From JANNSX01 sp041397825 (lineage in GTDB: Bacteria > Pseudomonadota > Alphaproteobacteria > Rhizobiales > Hyphomicrobiaceae): a stretch of DNA of 64,000 bases. How positions within the stretch are numbered: the stretch's first letter is position 1; the number at the start of each line of letters is the position of its first letter. The position numbers and the translations under genes are program-made. This document shows, piece by piece, positions 42,126 through 51,254 of this stretch. Where the stretch lies: assembly GCA_041397825.1 (NCBI GenBank), contig JAWKVX010000005.1:1-64000 (forward strand), read 5' to 3'. The notes below the pieces were generated by a model. It worked only from the letters and a program-made list of their open reading frames with translations, was not told where the DNA came from and made no database searches.

Positions 42126-43052
42126 GCGGCTGGCGCGGCGGTTTCGGTCTTTGTGACGGATTTGCAACGCCAAAGGCAGCCCTGCCGGGTCGGTCGACAT
42201 GGCGAGCGCCCGTTCCGCACATCCCGAATCGAGTGGGAATCAAAGCTCTATCAAGATCGCGTATTGCCGGATCGGTTTATCCGGCTGTGCGCATAAGGCC
42301 GACAGAGTCGCCCTGTCCAGAAAAATCAGGGCCTATTGGGGCGTGGTCTGCCGACCAAACTTTCAGCCGCCGAGCTAGGTCGAGCCAACTGGAATCCGAT
42401 ATCGGACTCAGTGACTTATCCACCGTCGCGCGGGCTCGTCCACAGCCCTGCCGATCTCGCCGAGACGAGGTCGGATCGCGCGTGGGGAGCACGGTGCCCA
42501 GATTGCCGACGCCCCGTGCGTATGCTAGAAGGTTAATATGAGGTAACCAATCGGATTACCTCGTTGTGCCCAAGTATTGCGTATCGGGGACGCTGGGCTT
42601 CGGGAACATCCATAGGCCTGAGAAGGCTGATGTCGGATGTTTTCGGTTCGATCCAGTCAATAACATAAGTGGCACGGCCCCGGCCGATGTCGCGAGGAGC
42701 AGGCGTTTCCGGCATGGGCGTGCTGGTGATGCTTGGCGTTGACAGTAAATGTTTACAGGGAGCCAAGGCAGATGTTCAGCGGGAACACTGCATGCCACCC
42801 GCAGCCAATGGGTGGTCGAGCGGCAATTCCGAAATGGGATTGCGAGCGTCAGCTCGAAAGTTCCGGGGCGCATAGCGCCCGGATGGATCAGCTCAAGCGC
42901 GGTCATGCCGCCAGCTGGCCCATAGCAAGGCTCCACAACCTTAGGAAGACGGCCGCACAGGCGGCCTGAACAGTGATCAACCGGCTGCGCGTCCCGGCCG
43001 CCTCGGTGCGGAACGGGGGTGTCTGGCATGCCGGTCCACGAGGGCAGAGTTA
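42126..43052. other. rpsT-dnaA intergenic region with DnaA-box-like sites
   Basis: About 927 bp without a supported gene. DnaA-box-like sequences are TTATCCGGC at 42277, TTATCCACC at 42416 (one mismatch), and TCGTCCACA at 42436 (two mismatches); the last two are close together. Inverted repeats include GAGGTAA/TTACCTC (42540-42562) and GTAAA/TTTAC (42745-42756). TTGACA at 42739-42744 resembles a -35 element, but no good -10 follows. This is either a dnaA autoregulatory region or an origin-like region; I cannot tell which. Confidence 0.45.
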
Positions 43053-44594
43053 ATGACAGCAGGGGTGCAAGTGGTGAGCAGCGATGTGGGGCAATGGGCT
43101 TCCGCGGAGGGGCAGATTTCGGCGGTGGTCGGCAATGCAGCAGGGGGCAGCGTGATGGAGGAGATGTCCGACAAGTGGCCGCGTATCCAGGCGCGGATGC
43201 GTGCGAAGGTCGGTGATGACGTGTTCTCGAGCTGGTTCGGACGGCTCGAGATGGCCGGGGTTGCCGACGGCGCCGTCAATCTGACGGTCCCGACCCGGTT
43301 TCTCAAGAACTGGCTCGAGCTGCACTACATGGAATCGATGCTGGAGGTGTGCAAGATCGAGATCAAAGGCACGCGTCTGGTCACCATCTCGGTACGAGAG
43401 GCGGTCGCGAGTGCAGGCCGCAGGCCGGCGGACGTGGCCGAGCAGCCGGAGCCGACCGCCAAGCAGCCGCGCCCCGTCAATCCCATGCCAGCCATCATGA
43501 AACGGCCCGTTCTGGAGATCGGCGCCCGACCCGAGGTGGATAGCCTCAACGGCGCCAGTCTCGACCGGCGTTTCACGTTCGATTCCTTCATCGTCGGTGG
43601 ATCGAACCGCCTGGCCCACGCAGCAGCCAACCAGGTGGCCGAGACCGCCTTGACCGAGCCGATCCGCTTCAACCCGCTCTACATCCATTCCGCGGTCGGC
43701 CTCGGAAAATCCCACCTTCTGCAGGCGATTGCCTGGGAGGTGAAGAGCCGTCAGCCGCACGCGCAGATCGTCTACATGACAGCCGATCTCTTTCGCTACC
43801 GCCTGGTCGAGGCCATCAAGAAAGAGGATGCCCTGAACTTCAAGGAGTGGCTCAGGAACATCGACCTGCTGCTGATCGACGACATGCAGTACCTGCATGG
43901 TGAGCGGACCGAGCAGGAGTTCGAGCACACGTTCAATGCCTTGTTCGACAACGCCCGGCAAATCGTCGTGGCGGCCGACCGTGCGCCGGTCAACCTCCAG
44001 TCGCTCGACCAGCGGATGCGCTCGCGGCTTTCGGGCGGCCTCATTACCGAGATCTCGCCGCTCGATTACGACCTCCGCCTCAAGATCCTCGAGCGCCGGC
44101 TCGCCGAGCGGCGGAGTGCCGATCCGACCTTCGCCGTCCCGCCCGAGGTGCTCGAGTTCCTGGCCGAGCGCTTGACGGAAAGCGGACGCGAACTCGACGG
44201 CGCCATCAACCGTCTCTATGCGGGTTGCCACATGGCCGGTTTGCCGATCACTCTGGAGACGGTCGAGCCGATCATCCGCGATCTCATCCGCAACCAGGAG
44301 CACAAGCGGGTCAAGATCGAGGACATCCAGCGGATGATCTGCAAGCACTATGGCGTCAGCCGCACCGACATTCTGTCGCCGCGCCGTCACCGCTCGATCG
44401 TCTGGCCGCGTCAGGTCGGTATGTATCTTGCCAAGACGATGACGCAACGATCCCTGCCGGAGATCGGACGGCGCTTCGGTAACCGCGATCACACCACTGT
44501 CCTGCACGCCATTCGCAAGATCGAAAGCGAGCTCGAGGGCAACACGCGGCTGAGGGCCGAGTTGGAGGATCTGAAAAAGCTCCTCAACGGCTGA
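43053..44594 (+). CDS. dnaA: Chromosomal replication initiator protein DnaA
   Basis: A 513-residue DnaA if read from ATG 43053; an in-frame ATG at 43155 would give 479 residues, nearer the family norm, and has AGGGGGC upstream. Domain I starts at WPRIQARMRAKVGDDVFSSWF. The AAA+ domain has a Walker A loop SAVGLGKSHL near 213-222 (Ser where many have Gly) and Walker B LLLIDDMQYL. The C-terminal DNA-binding signature is GNRDHTTVLHAIRKI near 480-494. It binds DnaA boxes at oriC and opens the duplex. It leads dnaA-dnaN-recF, with dnaN 212 bp downstream. Confidence 0.97.
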   Translation: MTAGVQVVSSDVGQWASAEGQISAVVGNAAGGSVMEEMSDKWPRIQARMRAKVGDDVFSSWFGRLEMAGVADGAVNLTVPTRFLKNWLELHYMESMLEVCKIEIKGTRLVTISVREAVASAGRRPADVAEQPEPTAKQPRPVNPMPAIMKRPVLEIGARPEVDSLNGASLDRRFTFDSFIVGGSNRLAHAAANQVAETALTEPIRFNPLYIHSAVGLGKSHLLQAIAWEVKSRQPHAQIVYMTADLFRYRLVEAIKKEDALNFKEWLRNIDLLLIDDMQYLHGERTEQEFEHTFNALFDNARQIVVAADRAPVNLQSLDQRMRSRLSGGLITEISPLDYDLRLKILERRLAERRSADPTFAVPPEVLEFLAERLTESGRELDGAINRLYAGCHMAGLPITLETVEPIIRDLIRNQEHKRVKIEDIQRMICKHYGVSRTDILSPRRHRSIVWPRQVGMYLAKTMTQRSLPEIGRRFGNRDHTTVLHAIRKIESELEGNTRLRAELEDLKKLLNG

Positions 44595-44602
44595 CGGGCC
44601 AG

Positions 44603-44634
44603 GGCAGGCCGGAGGCTCCGCCTTGCGGCCTGCC
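44603..44634 (+). terminator. Possible stem-loop after dnaA
   Basis: GGCAGGCCG at 44603-44611 pairs with CGGCCTGCC at 44626-44634, nine pairs and a 14-base loop that itself can pair. There is no U-run. It lies between dnaA and dnaN and could separate their transcripts. Confidence 0.4.
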
Positions 44635-44806
44635 GCCCTCTCCATGCGGCCCTCAAGCTCTTGCAAATCAGGTAACAAAGCGCCACTTTGGCGGCCCGTT
44701 GCGCGATTCCCGGCAGCGGGCTGACGACGCCGCACCACCGGACCCAGAAGCGTGAGACCGGCCGGTGCGCGGCAGATGCCGAAACCCACCGGAGGACGCC
44801 GGTCCC

Positions 44807-45928
44807 ATGCGACTCCTGATCGAACGCACCGAGCTTCTGCGCGCATTGTCGCATGTGACGAGCGTTGTCGAGCGCCGGACGACCATTCCCATCCTGTCCA
44901 ACATCCTGATCAGCGCCAAGCCTGGGAGCATGGCGGTCAAGGGCACCGATCTCGAGCGTGAGGTCGTCGAGACGGCGTCTTGCGAGGTGTCTCAGCCGGG
45001 CGCGATCACGGTCTCGGCGCATCTCCTGCATGACATCGTCCGCAAGCTTCAAGAGGGCGCGCAGATCTCTTTCGACACCGGCGGCGGCGATGGCAACCGG
45101 CTGACGCTCGCCTCGGGCCATTCGCGGTTCTATCTGCCGATCCTGCCGGCTGACGAGTTTCCCGATCTTGCCGCCGGCGAGCTCGCCAACGAGTTCGAGC
45201 TCGGAGCGGGCGAGCTCAAGCAGATGATCGACAAGACGCGCTTCGCGATTTCGACCGAGGAGACCCGCTACTACCTGAACGGCATCTTTCTTCATTTGGC
45301 GAGGACGGGCGCCGCGGACATGCTTCGGGCGGTCGCCACCGACGGCCATCGCCTGGCGCAGTTCGAGCTGCCCTGTCCCGACGGCGCCAAGGGCATGCCG
45401 GGTGTCATCGTGCCGAGGAAGACCGTCAACGAGCTGCACCGGCTGCTCGAGGATACGGGGGCGAGCGTCACCGTCGCCCTGTCGTCGGCGAAGATCCAGT
45501 TCCGCATTGGCACCGTCGTCATGACGTCGAAGCTGATCGACGGCACGTTTCCCGACTATCAGCGGGTCATCCCGCAGTCGAACAACAAGGCGATGCATGT
45601 TGCCAACGCGGCTTTCGCAACCGCCGTCGACCGGGTCGCGACCGTCTCGACGGATCGCGGTCGCGCGGTCAAGCTCAACATCGAGAGCGAGAAGCTGGTT
45701 CTGACGGTCACCAACCCGGATGGCGGTAGCGCCACCGAGGAGATCGCCGTCGACTATGATGCCGAACCGTTGGAGATCGGTTTCAATGCGCGCTATCTCC
45801 TCGACATCTCCCAGCAGCTCGAGGGAGACACCGCACATTTCATGCTGGCCGATCCGGGCTCGCCGACGACGGTTCGCGATGGCGGCGACGAGCGCGCGCT
45901 CTACGTGCTGATGCCGATGCGCGTGTAG
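44807..45928 (+). CDS. dnaN: DNA polymerase III sliding clamp, beta subunit
   Basis: A 373-residue beta clamp from ATG 44807 with GGAGG 11 bases upstream. RTELLRALSHVTSVVERRTTIPILSNIL is the standard N-terminal element, RYYLNGIFLH, ATDGHRLA, VIVPRKTVNEL and the end ERALYVLMPMRV are family-typical. The dimer encircles DNA and tethers Pol III. recF follows after a short gap. The ORF from 44765 adds a few unlikely residues. Confidence 0.97.
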   Translation: MRLLIERTELLRALSHVTSVVERRTTIPILSNILISAKPGSMAVKGTDLEREVVETASCEVSQPGAITVSAHLLHDIVRKLQEGAQISFDTGGGDGNRLTLASGHSRFYLPILPADEFPDLAAGELANEFELGAGELKQMIDKTRFAISTEETRYYLNGIFLHLARTGAADMLRAVATDGHRLAQFELPCPDGAKGMPGVIVPRKTVNELHRLLEDTGASVTVALSSAKIQFRIGTVVMTSKLIDGTFPDYQRVIPQSNNKAMHVANAAFATAVDRVATVSTDRGRAVKLNIESEKLVLTVTNPDGGSATEEIAVDYDAEPLEIGFNARYLLDISQQLEGDTAHFMLADPGSPTTVRDGGDERALYVLMPMRV

Positions 45929-45973
45929 CTCGCGGTGCCGCGCCGGAGTGCCAGAAGGGCCGGGCCGGAGCCG

Positions 45974-47125
45974 ATGCTCACAGGCGCGGCGGCTTCCGTC
46001 GAGCGGTTGCGACTGAGCAATTTCCGCAGCTACGCGGACCTATCGCTCGAGCTCACGCCCGAGCCCGTCGTGTTGTTCGGTCCAAACGGTGCCGGCAAGA
46101 CCAATCTGCTGGAGGCTGTCTCGCTCCTGGCGCCTGGCAGCGGTCTCCGCCGCTCGCCCTATGCCGAGCTGGTTCGCATCGGCGGCGGGAGGCGATGGGC
46201 GGTCTCGGCCGTGGTCCGGACGGCGTCGGGAACGGTCACCATCGGTACCGGCCCCTCGGGGCGAAGCGAGGACGGCGAGGGGGGCGGACGGATCGTCCGC
46301 ATCGACCAGCAACCGCGTGGCAGCCAAGCGCTCGCCGAGATCGTCGAGGTCGTATGGCTGACGCCTGCCATGGATGGCCTGTTCACCGGGCCGGCGAGCG
46401 ATCGCCGGCGGTTCATCGATCGCCTGATCGTCTGTTTCGATCCGAGCCACCGGACCCGGCTCAACGCCTACGAGCGCGCGGCGCGCCAGCGCAATCGCGC
46501 GCTCGAGATCGGGGGCCGCCCGCAAGAGCTCGTGGGGCTGGAGTTGCAGATTGCGGAGACGGGCGTCGCGATCGCCGCTGCCCGGGTCGATGCCATCGAG
46601 CGAATCCAGTCCGCCATCGCCGACCGCCTCGAGTTGAAGCCGCGTTCGGCCTTTCCCTGGACCGAGATCGCCGTCGACGGGTGGCTCGAGCAGGCGCTCG
46701 GCGAGCGGCCAGCGGTCGAGGTCGAGGATGCGTTCGCCCAAGAGCTGGCCCAGATGCGCGATCGCGACCGCGCGGCCGGGCGCCAGCTCAAGGGACCGCA
46801 CCTGACAGACCTACTCGTCGGTCACGGTCCGAAAGCGCTACCGGCCAAGGTCTGCTCAACCGGCGAGCAGAAGGCGTTGCTGATCGACCTGATCCTCTCG
46901 CATGCCGAGCTGGTGCGCCGCTTGCGCAGCGGCGAGGCGCCGATCCTCTTGATGGATGAGATCGCCGCACATCTGGATGAGTCGCGCCGACGCGAGCTGT
47001 TCGCCGAGCTGGTGGCGCTGGGCTCCCAGGCTTGGCTGACCGGCACCGACCGCGAACCCTTCCAGAGTCTTGGCGGCATGGCGCAGTTTCTCGCCGTCGA
47101 AGGCGGTCGCGTCGTCACGGCGTGA
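45974..47125 (+). CDS. recF: DNA replication and repair protein RecF
   Basis: A 383-residue SMC-like ATPase. RLRLSNFRSYADLSLEL and GPNGAGKT at 36-43 are the N-terminal motif and Walker A, and STGEQKALLIDLILSHAEL and PILLMDEIAAHLDESRR are the ABC signature and Walker B. RecF loads RecA at gapped DNA. Start ATG 45974 is chosen to fit the family; GTG at 45935 is in frame. Downstream, preT-preA take the place where gyrB often sits. Confidence 0.96.
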   Translation: MLTGAAASVERLRLSNFRSYADLSLELTPEPVVLFGPNGAGKTNLLEAVSLLAPGSGLRRSPYAELVRIGGGRRWAVSAVVRTASGTVTIGTGPSGRSEDGEGGGRIVRIDQQPRGSQALAEIVEVVWLTPAMDGLFTGPASDRRRFIDRLIVCFDPSHRTRLNAYERAARQRNRALEIGGRPQELVGLELQIAETGVAIAAARVDAIERIQSAIADRLELKPRSAFPWTEIAVDGWLEQALGERPAVEVEDAFAQELAQMRDRDRAAGRQLKGPHLTDLLVGHGPKALPAKVCSTGEQKALLIDLILSHAELVRRLRSGEAPILLMDEIAAHLDESRRRELFAELVALGSQAWLTGTDREPFQSLGGMAQFLAVEGGRVVTA

Positions 47126-47283
47126 GCTCGCTCTGCACTTCGGCCGCCCCGAAGACGCGGGATTGCGCGGTGCAGCAGTTTTGACCATTTGGTAAAAATT
47201 CATTGCCGCCTGAGCTGAACTGCGGCATGCTCGACCGGTCGCTACCCCCGATCCAGGGGCAGTGCGGGTCGAGGAGACACGTC

Positions 47284-48630
47284 ATGGCGCAATCCAAGTC
47301 GGTCGCCGATGTTGCGAAAGGTCGTCTCACTCCGGGTGAGCTCAAGGCGAACTTCACCGACCTGCATCCCCCGCTTTCCGATCACGAGGCGCTGGTCGAG
47401 GCCCGGCGCTGCTATTTCTGCTTCGATGCGCCCTGCATGATCGCCTGCCCGACCGCGATCGACATTCCACTCTTCATCCGCGAGATCGCGGCCGGCAATC
47501 CCAAGGGTGCGGCAAGGACCATTCTCGACCAGAACATCCTGGGCGGCATGTGCGCGCGCGTCTGTCCGACCGAGACGCTGTGCGAGGAGGTCTGCGTCCG
47601 CGAGACAGCCGAAGGCAAGCCGGTCAAGATCGGCGAGCTGCAGCGCTACGCCACCGATGTGCTCTTGCAGTCTGGCGACAAAATCTATGAGCGGCCCAAG
47701 GCCACCGGAAAGCGGGTTGCCGTGGTCGGCTCGGGTCCGGCAGGCCTCGCCTGTGCGCACCGCCTCGCCGTCCATGGACATGCGGTGACGATCCTCGAGG
47801 CGCGCGACAAGGCTGGCGGGCTCAACGAGTACGGGATTGCGGCCTATAAGGTCGTCGACCAGTTCGCAGCACGCGAGATCGGCTTCGTCTTTTCCATCGG
47901 TGGTATCAAGCTCAAGACCGGCGTCACGCTCGGCAGGGATGTGACCCTCGAGGATCTCGCCAGCGACTATGACGCGGTGTTCCTTGGACTCGGACTGGCC
48001 GGCGTCAATGCGCTGGGTGCGGCCGGCGAGGAAGCGGAAGGCGTCGCCGACGCCGTGAGCTATATCTCGGGCCTTCGGCAGGCGAAAGACCTTGGCAAAC
48101 TACCCGTCGGTCGCCGCGTCGTGGTTATCGGCGGCGGCATGACGGCCATCGACATCGCGGTGCAGTCGAAGCTTCTCGGCGCCGAGGATGTGACGATCCT
48201 CTACCGTCGCGGCAAGGCGCAGATGAATGCGAGCACATACGAGCAGGATCTCGCCCAGACGAAAGGTGTGAAGATCAAGCATTGGGTGAGACCGCGACGC
48301 ATCGTGGCGCAGAAGGGGCACGTCGCGGCGGTCGAGTGTGAATACACCGCGGAGAAGGCGGGCAAGCTCGCCGGGACCGGCGAGACCTTCAGCCTGCCGG
48401 CGGACATGGTGTTCAAGGCGATCGGCCAGACGTTCGATCCTGCACCCGTCGGCAAGGCGATCAAGCTCGACGGTGGCCGTATCAAGGTCGATGCCGAGGG
48501 TCGCACGTCGGTGAAAGGCATCTGGGCCGGCGGCGACTGCACGGCTGGCGGCGAGGATTTGACGGTCACGGCGGTCGCCGACGGCCGCGAGGCGGCGGAA
48601 AGCATGCACCGGGCCTTGAGCCGGGCCTGA
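47284..48630 (+). CDS. preT: NAD-dependent dihydropyrimidine dehydrogenase subunit PreT (glutamate-synthase-beta-like)
   Basis: A 448-residue flavin/Fe-S protein from ATG 47284 with GAGGAG upstream. Two cysteine clusters in the N-terminal ferredoxin-like region, CYFCFDAPCMIAC (43-55) and CARVCPTETLCEEVC (89-103), bind [4Fe-4S] clusters. A FAD loop GSGPAGLACAHRLA is near 136, and the NAD loop IGGGMTAIDIA follows. It matches the PreT subunit that transfers electrons from NAD(P)H to PreA for uracil or thymine reduction. The next gene starts 14 bp later, so they form one operon. Confidence 0.93.
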   Translation: MAQSKSVADVAKGRLTPGELKANFTDLHPPLSDHEALVEARRCYFCFDAPCMIACPTAIDIPLFIREIAAGNPKGAARTILDQNILGGMCARVCPTETLCEEVCVRETAEGKPVKIGELQRYATDVLLQSGDKIYERPKATGKRVAVVGSGPAGLACAHRLAVHGHAVTILEARDKAGGLNEYGIAAYKVVDQFAAREIGFVFSIGGIKLKTGVTLGRDVTLEDLASDYDAVFLGLGLAGVNALGAAGEEAEGVADAVSYISGLRQAKDLGKLPVGRRVVVIGGGMTAIDIAVQSKLLGAEDVTILYRRGKAQMNASTYEQDLAQTKGVKIKHWVRPRRIVAQKGHVAAVECEYTAEKAGKLAGTGETFSLPADMVFKAIGQTFDPAPVGKAIKLDGGRIKVDAEGRTSVKGIWAGGDCTAGGEDLTVTAVADGREAAESMHRALSRA

Positions 48631-48644
48631 CAGGGGAGCAAGCC

Positions 48645-49952
48645 ATGGTCGATATTCGCAGCGACTTCCTCGGCATCACATCCCCGAACCCCTTTTGGCT
48701 GGCCTCGGCGCCGCCGACCGACAAGGCCTACAACGTCGTCCGGGCGTTCGAGGCTGGTTGGGGCGGCGTCGTCTGGAAGACGCTCGGAGAGGATCCGCCG
48801 ATCGTCAATGTCAGCGGACCGCGGTACGGCGCGGTGCATGGTCCCGACCGGTGGCTCATGGGCCTGAACAACATCGAGCTCATCACCGACCGTCCGCTCG
48901 AGGTGAACCTCCAGGAGATCAAGACCGTCAAACGCGCCTGGCCGGATCGGGCCATCGTCGTCTCGCTGATGGTGCCGTGCGAGGAGCGGAACTGGTCGGT
49001 CATCCTGAAGCGCGTCGAGGAGACCGGCGCCGACGGCGTGGAGCTCAATTTCGGCTGCCCTCACGGCATGTCGGAGCGCGGCATGGGTTCGGCCGTCGGT
49101 CAGGTGCCTGAGTATATCGAGATGGTGGCGCGATGGGCGAAGGCGCACACGCGGATGCCCGTGATCGTCAAGCTGACACCCAACATCACCGACATCCGCT
49201 ACCCGGCGCGTGCCGCCAGGAAGGGTGGGGCCGACGCCGTCTCCCTCATCAACACCATCAACTCGATTGTCTCCGTCAATCTCGACACCATGTCGCCAGA
49301 GCCGTCGGTCGACGGCAAGGGCACGCATGGCGGCTATTGCGGCCCGGCCGTGAAGCCGATCGCGCTCAACATGGTGGCCGAGATCGCGCGTGATCGTGAG
49401 ACGGCGGGCCTGCCGATCTCCGGCATCGGCGGCATCACGACCTGGCGCGATGCGGTTGAGTTCATGACTCTCGGCGCCGGAAATGTCCAAGTCTGCACCG
49501 CGGCGATGACCTATGGCTTCAAGATCGTCAAGGAGCTGATCTCGGGGCTCGAGACATGGATGCGGGAGAGCAACTACGCCCGGCTCGACCAGTTCATCGG
49601 ACGTGCCGTGCCGAATGTCACCGACTGGCAGTTTCTCAATCTCAACTACGTCGCCAAGGCGAAGATCGATCAGGACTTGTGCATCAAATGCGGCCGCTGC
49701 CATATCGTCTGCGAGGACACCTCGCATCAAGCGATCACGGCGAGGAAGAACGGAAATCGGCATTTCGAGGTGATCGATGCCGAGTGTGTCGGCTGCAATC
49801 TCTGTGTCAGTGTCTGTCCTGTCGAAAGCTGCATCACCATGCAGCCGATGCTAAAGGGTACCGATCCCCGCACCAAGCAGCGGATCAATCCGAAATATGC
49901 CAACTGGACGACGCATCCGAACAATCCCAACCGGAAGGATGCGACGGAGTAG
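48645..49952 (+). CDS. preA: NAD-dependent dihydropyrimidine dehydrogenase subunit PreA
   Basis: A 435-residue FMN and ferredoxin protein. The dihydroorotate-dehydrogenase-like barrel holds GVELNFGCPHGMSERGMG and VIVKLTPNITDI; the C-terminal ferredoxin domain has CIKCGRCHIVC near 346 and CVGCNLCVSVCPVE near 382, each a [4Fe-4S] site. With PreT it reduces uracil and thymine (NADPH to 5,6-dihydropyrimidine) in the first step of pyrimidine breakdown. AGGGGAGCAAGCC precedes the ATG. The next steps (dihydropyrimidinase, beta-ureidopropionase) are not in the window. Confidence 0.94.
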   Translation: MVDIRSDFLGITSPNPFWLASAPPTDKAYNVVRAFEAGWGGVVWKTLGEDPPIVNVSGPRYGAVHGPDRWLMGLNNIELITDRPLEVNLQEIKTVKRAWPDRAIVVSLMVPCEERNWSVILKRVEETGADGVELNFGCPHGMSERGMGSAVGQVPEYIEMVARWAKAHTRMPVIVKLTPNITDIRYPARAARKGGADAVSLINTINSIVSVNLDTMSPEPSVDGKGTHGGYCGPAVKPIALNMVAEIARDRETAGLPISGIGGITTWRDAVEFMTLGAGNVQVCTAAMTYGFKIVKELISGLETWMRESNYARLDQFIGRAVPNVTDWQFLNLNYVAKAKIDQDLCIKCGRCHIVCEDTSHQAITARKNGNRHFEVIDAECVGCNLCVSVCPVESCITMQPMLKGTDPRTKQRINPKYANWTTHPNNPNRKDATE

Positions 49953-49956
49953 GCCG

Positions 49957-50787
49957 TCAGGGCGCAAAGAACGCCAGGAAATTCTGCACCTTCGAGCTCG
50001 CTCCAAAAGTCACGGCCGGGCCCGAAAGCGTACTCGCAAGAGAGGTCGAAGGGCCGCCATCGAGATTGATGGCGGTGTCGCATCCGAAGCCCGCCGGCGG
50101 CGGTTGCCGGAGGAGCGTTGCAAGCTCGTAGAGCGTCAGGGGGCTTGCGACGGCGACGATGATATCGGCAATGGGCGTCACGCACACGGCCGAGCGCGCA
50201 GCCTTCGGCCCGGTCTGGCGGTTGATGCCGTTTCGACCACCGGGCTCGACGAGCAATGGGCCGACTTGAAGTGCGGACGCGACCCGTGCCGATGGTACGA
50301 AGGCGTTGGCCCAGCGAATGTCGATCCGGCCACCTGAGACGACGAGCACGCCGGAGCAGGCGCGGCAACTCGTAAGCGGATGCAGGTGCTGCCCGCGCGA
50401 GATGACGAGCCCGGTCGGCGTCAGCGTGCCGTCGGCGGCGGCGTCGAAATAGCCGCCGTTGATCGCCAGCACGGCGCCCGTCGTCGCGACAATGTCAGCG
50501 ACCCGCTGGCCCTTCCGGTCATCGGCAACGATGATCCGAGGCTCGAGTGCGCCATGGTCCAGCCGAAAGGCCAATAGCCTGATCCCGGACTGCACCGAGA
50601 GCTGCAGTCGCGAGACGCCCGGCCGAAGTGCAACCCATGACGCCGCCTCGAGGGCTGTCGCGAGACCTGGCGTGCGATCGGACTGTTGCGGTCTCGCGGG
50701 CCACGTGGACAGAGCCAGCAGGACGAGGAGGATGCCGATACCCGCTAACGCGCGTACGGCTTGTGGCCCGGCCCGCGTCAGATCCAT
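49957..50787 (-). CDS. Phosphodiester-glycosidase-like exported protein (NAGPA/DUF2233)
   Basis: A 276-residue protein from ATG 50787. A signal peptide or anchor lies at about 12-32 (AGIGILLVLLALSTWPARPQ). The NAGPA-type domain has LAINGGYFDA, LTPTGLVISRG, and INLDGGPSTSLAST near the C-terminus, which are the conserved features of this fold. The human homologue uncovers mannose-6-phosphate; bacterial versions are likely phosphodiester glycosidases acting outside the cytoplasm. It overlaps the ICMT-like gene upstream by 10 bases and its 3' end comes within 5 bases of preA, which converges on it. Confidence 0.82.
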   Translation of the reverse strand: MDLTRAGPQAVRALAGIGILLVLLALSTWPARPQQSDRTPGLATALEAASWVALRPGVSRLQLSVQSGIRLLAFRLDHGALEPRIIVADDRKGQRVADIVATTGAVLAINGGYFDAAADGTLTPTGLVISRGQHLHPLTSCRACSGVLVVSGGRIDIRWANAFVPSARVASALQVGPLLVEPGGRNGINRQTGPKAARSAVCVTPIADIIVAVASPLTLYELATLLRQPPPAGFGCDTAINLDGGPSTSLASTLSGPAVTFGASSKVQNFLAFFAP

Positions 50788-51245
50788 CGCCTGACCCTCT
50801 GCCGGTACGCGTCCCAGTCGGCACCGAACACGGCCGCGAGATGTCTCTCCTCGCGCTCTATGGCGAGTTTCTGGACGGCAAATGTCCCGAATGGCAGCAG
50901 AGCGACTAGCCACGGTTGGTCGAGCGCCACGGCGACCCCCAGCAAGGCCATTGTGTTGCCGAGGTAGATCGGGTTTCGGGAGATGGCGTAGGGACCGCCG
51001 GTCACGAGATGCGCGCTCCCCCGATCGGGACGGAATGTGGTCCGGCTGTGGAGCAGCGTGAAAATCGCCGCGAGGTCCAGGCCGATGCCAGCCGCGAGAA
51101 GTCCCGCGCCCGCGGCTCGCCAACCCCACGCTGGATCAATCTGGTACGGAACCGCGGCCTGGAGCACCAGCGTGGCCAGGATCGTCGCCAAATAGATAAT
51201 GGGTGGCCAGGGCAACCGGTTGGGACGCTCGCCGTAGTCCTGCAT
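50778..51245 (-). CDS. ICMT-like methyltransferase family membrane protein
   Basis: A 155-residue polytopic protein. LVTGGPYAISRNPIYLGN is the SAM-binding helix motif of isoprenylcysteine/phospholipid methyltransferases, and the end EREERHLAAVFGADWDAYRQRVRRWI is the usual terminal segment with the EExxL pattern. In bacteria such proteins methylate unknown membrane or lipid substrates. It starts 10 bp after the AAA+ gene stop and overlaps the NAGPA-like gene by 10 bases, so all three are close together. Confidence 0.85.
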   Translation of the reverse strand: MQDYGERPNRLPWPPIIYLATILATLVLQAAVPYQIDPAWGWRAAGAGLLAAGIGLDLAAIFTLLHSRTTFRPDRGSAHLVTGGPYAISRNPIYLGNTMALLGVAVALDQPWLVALLPFGTFAVQKLAIEREERHLAAVFGADWDAYRQRVRRWI

Positions 51246-51254
51246 CGCCCGGCC

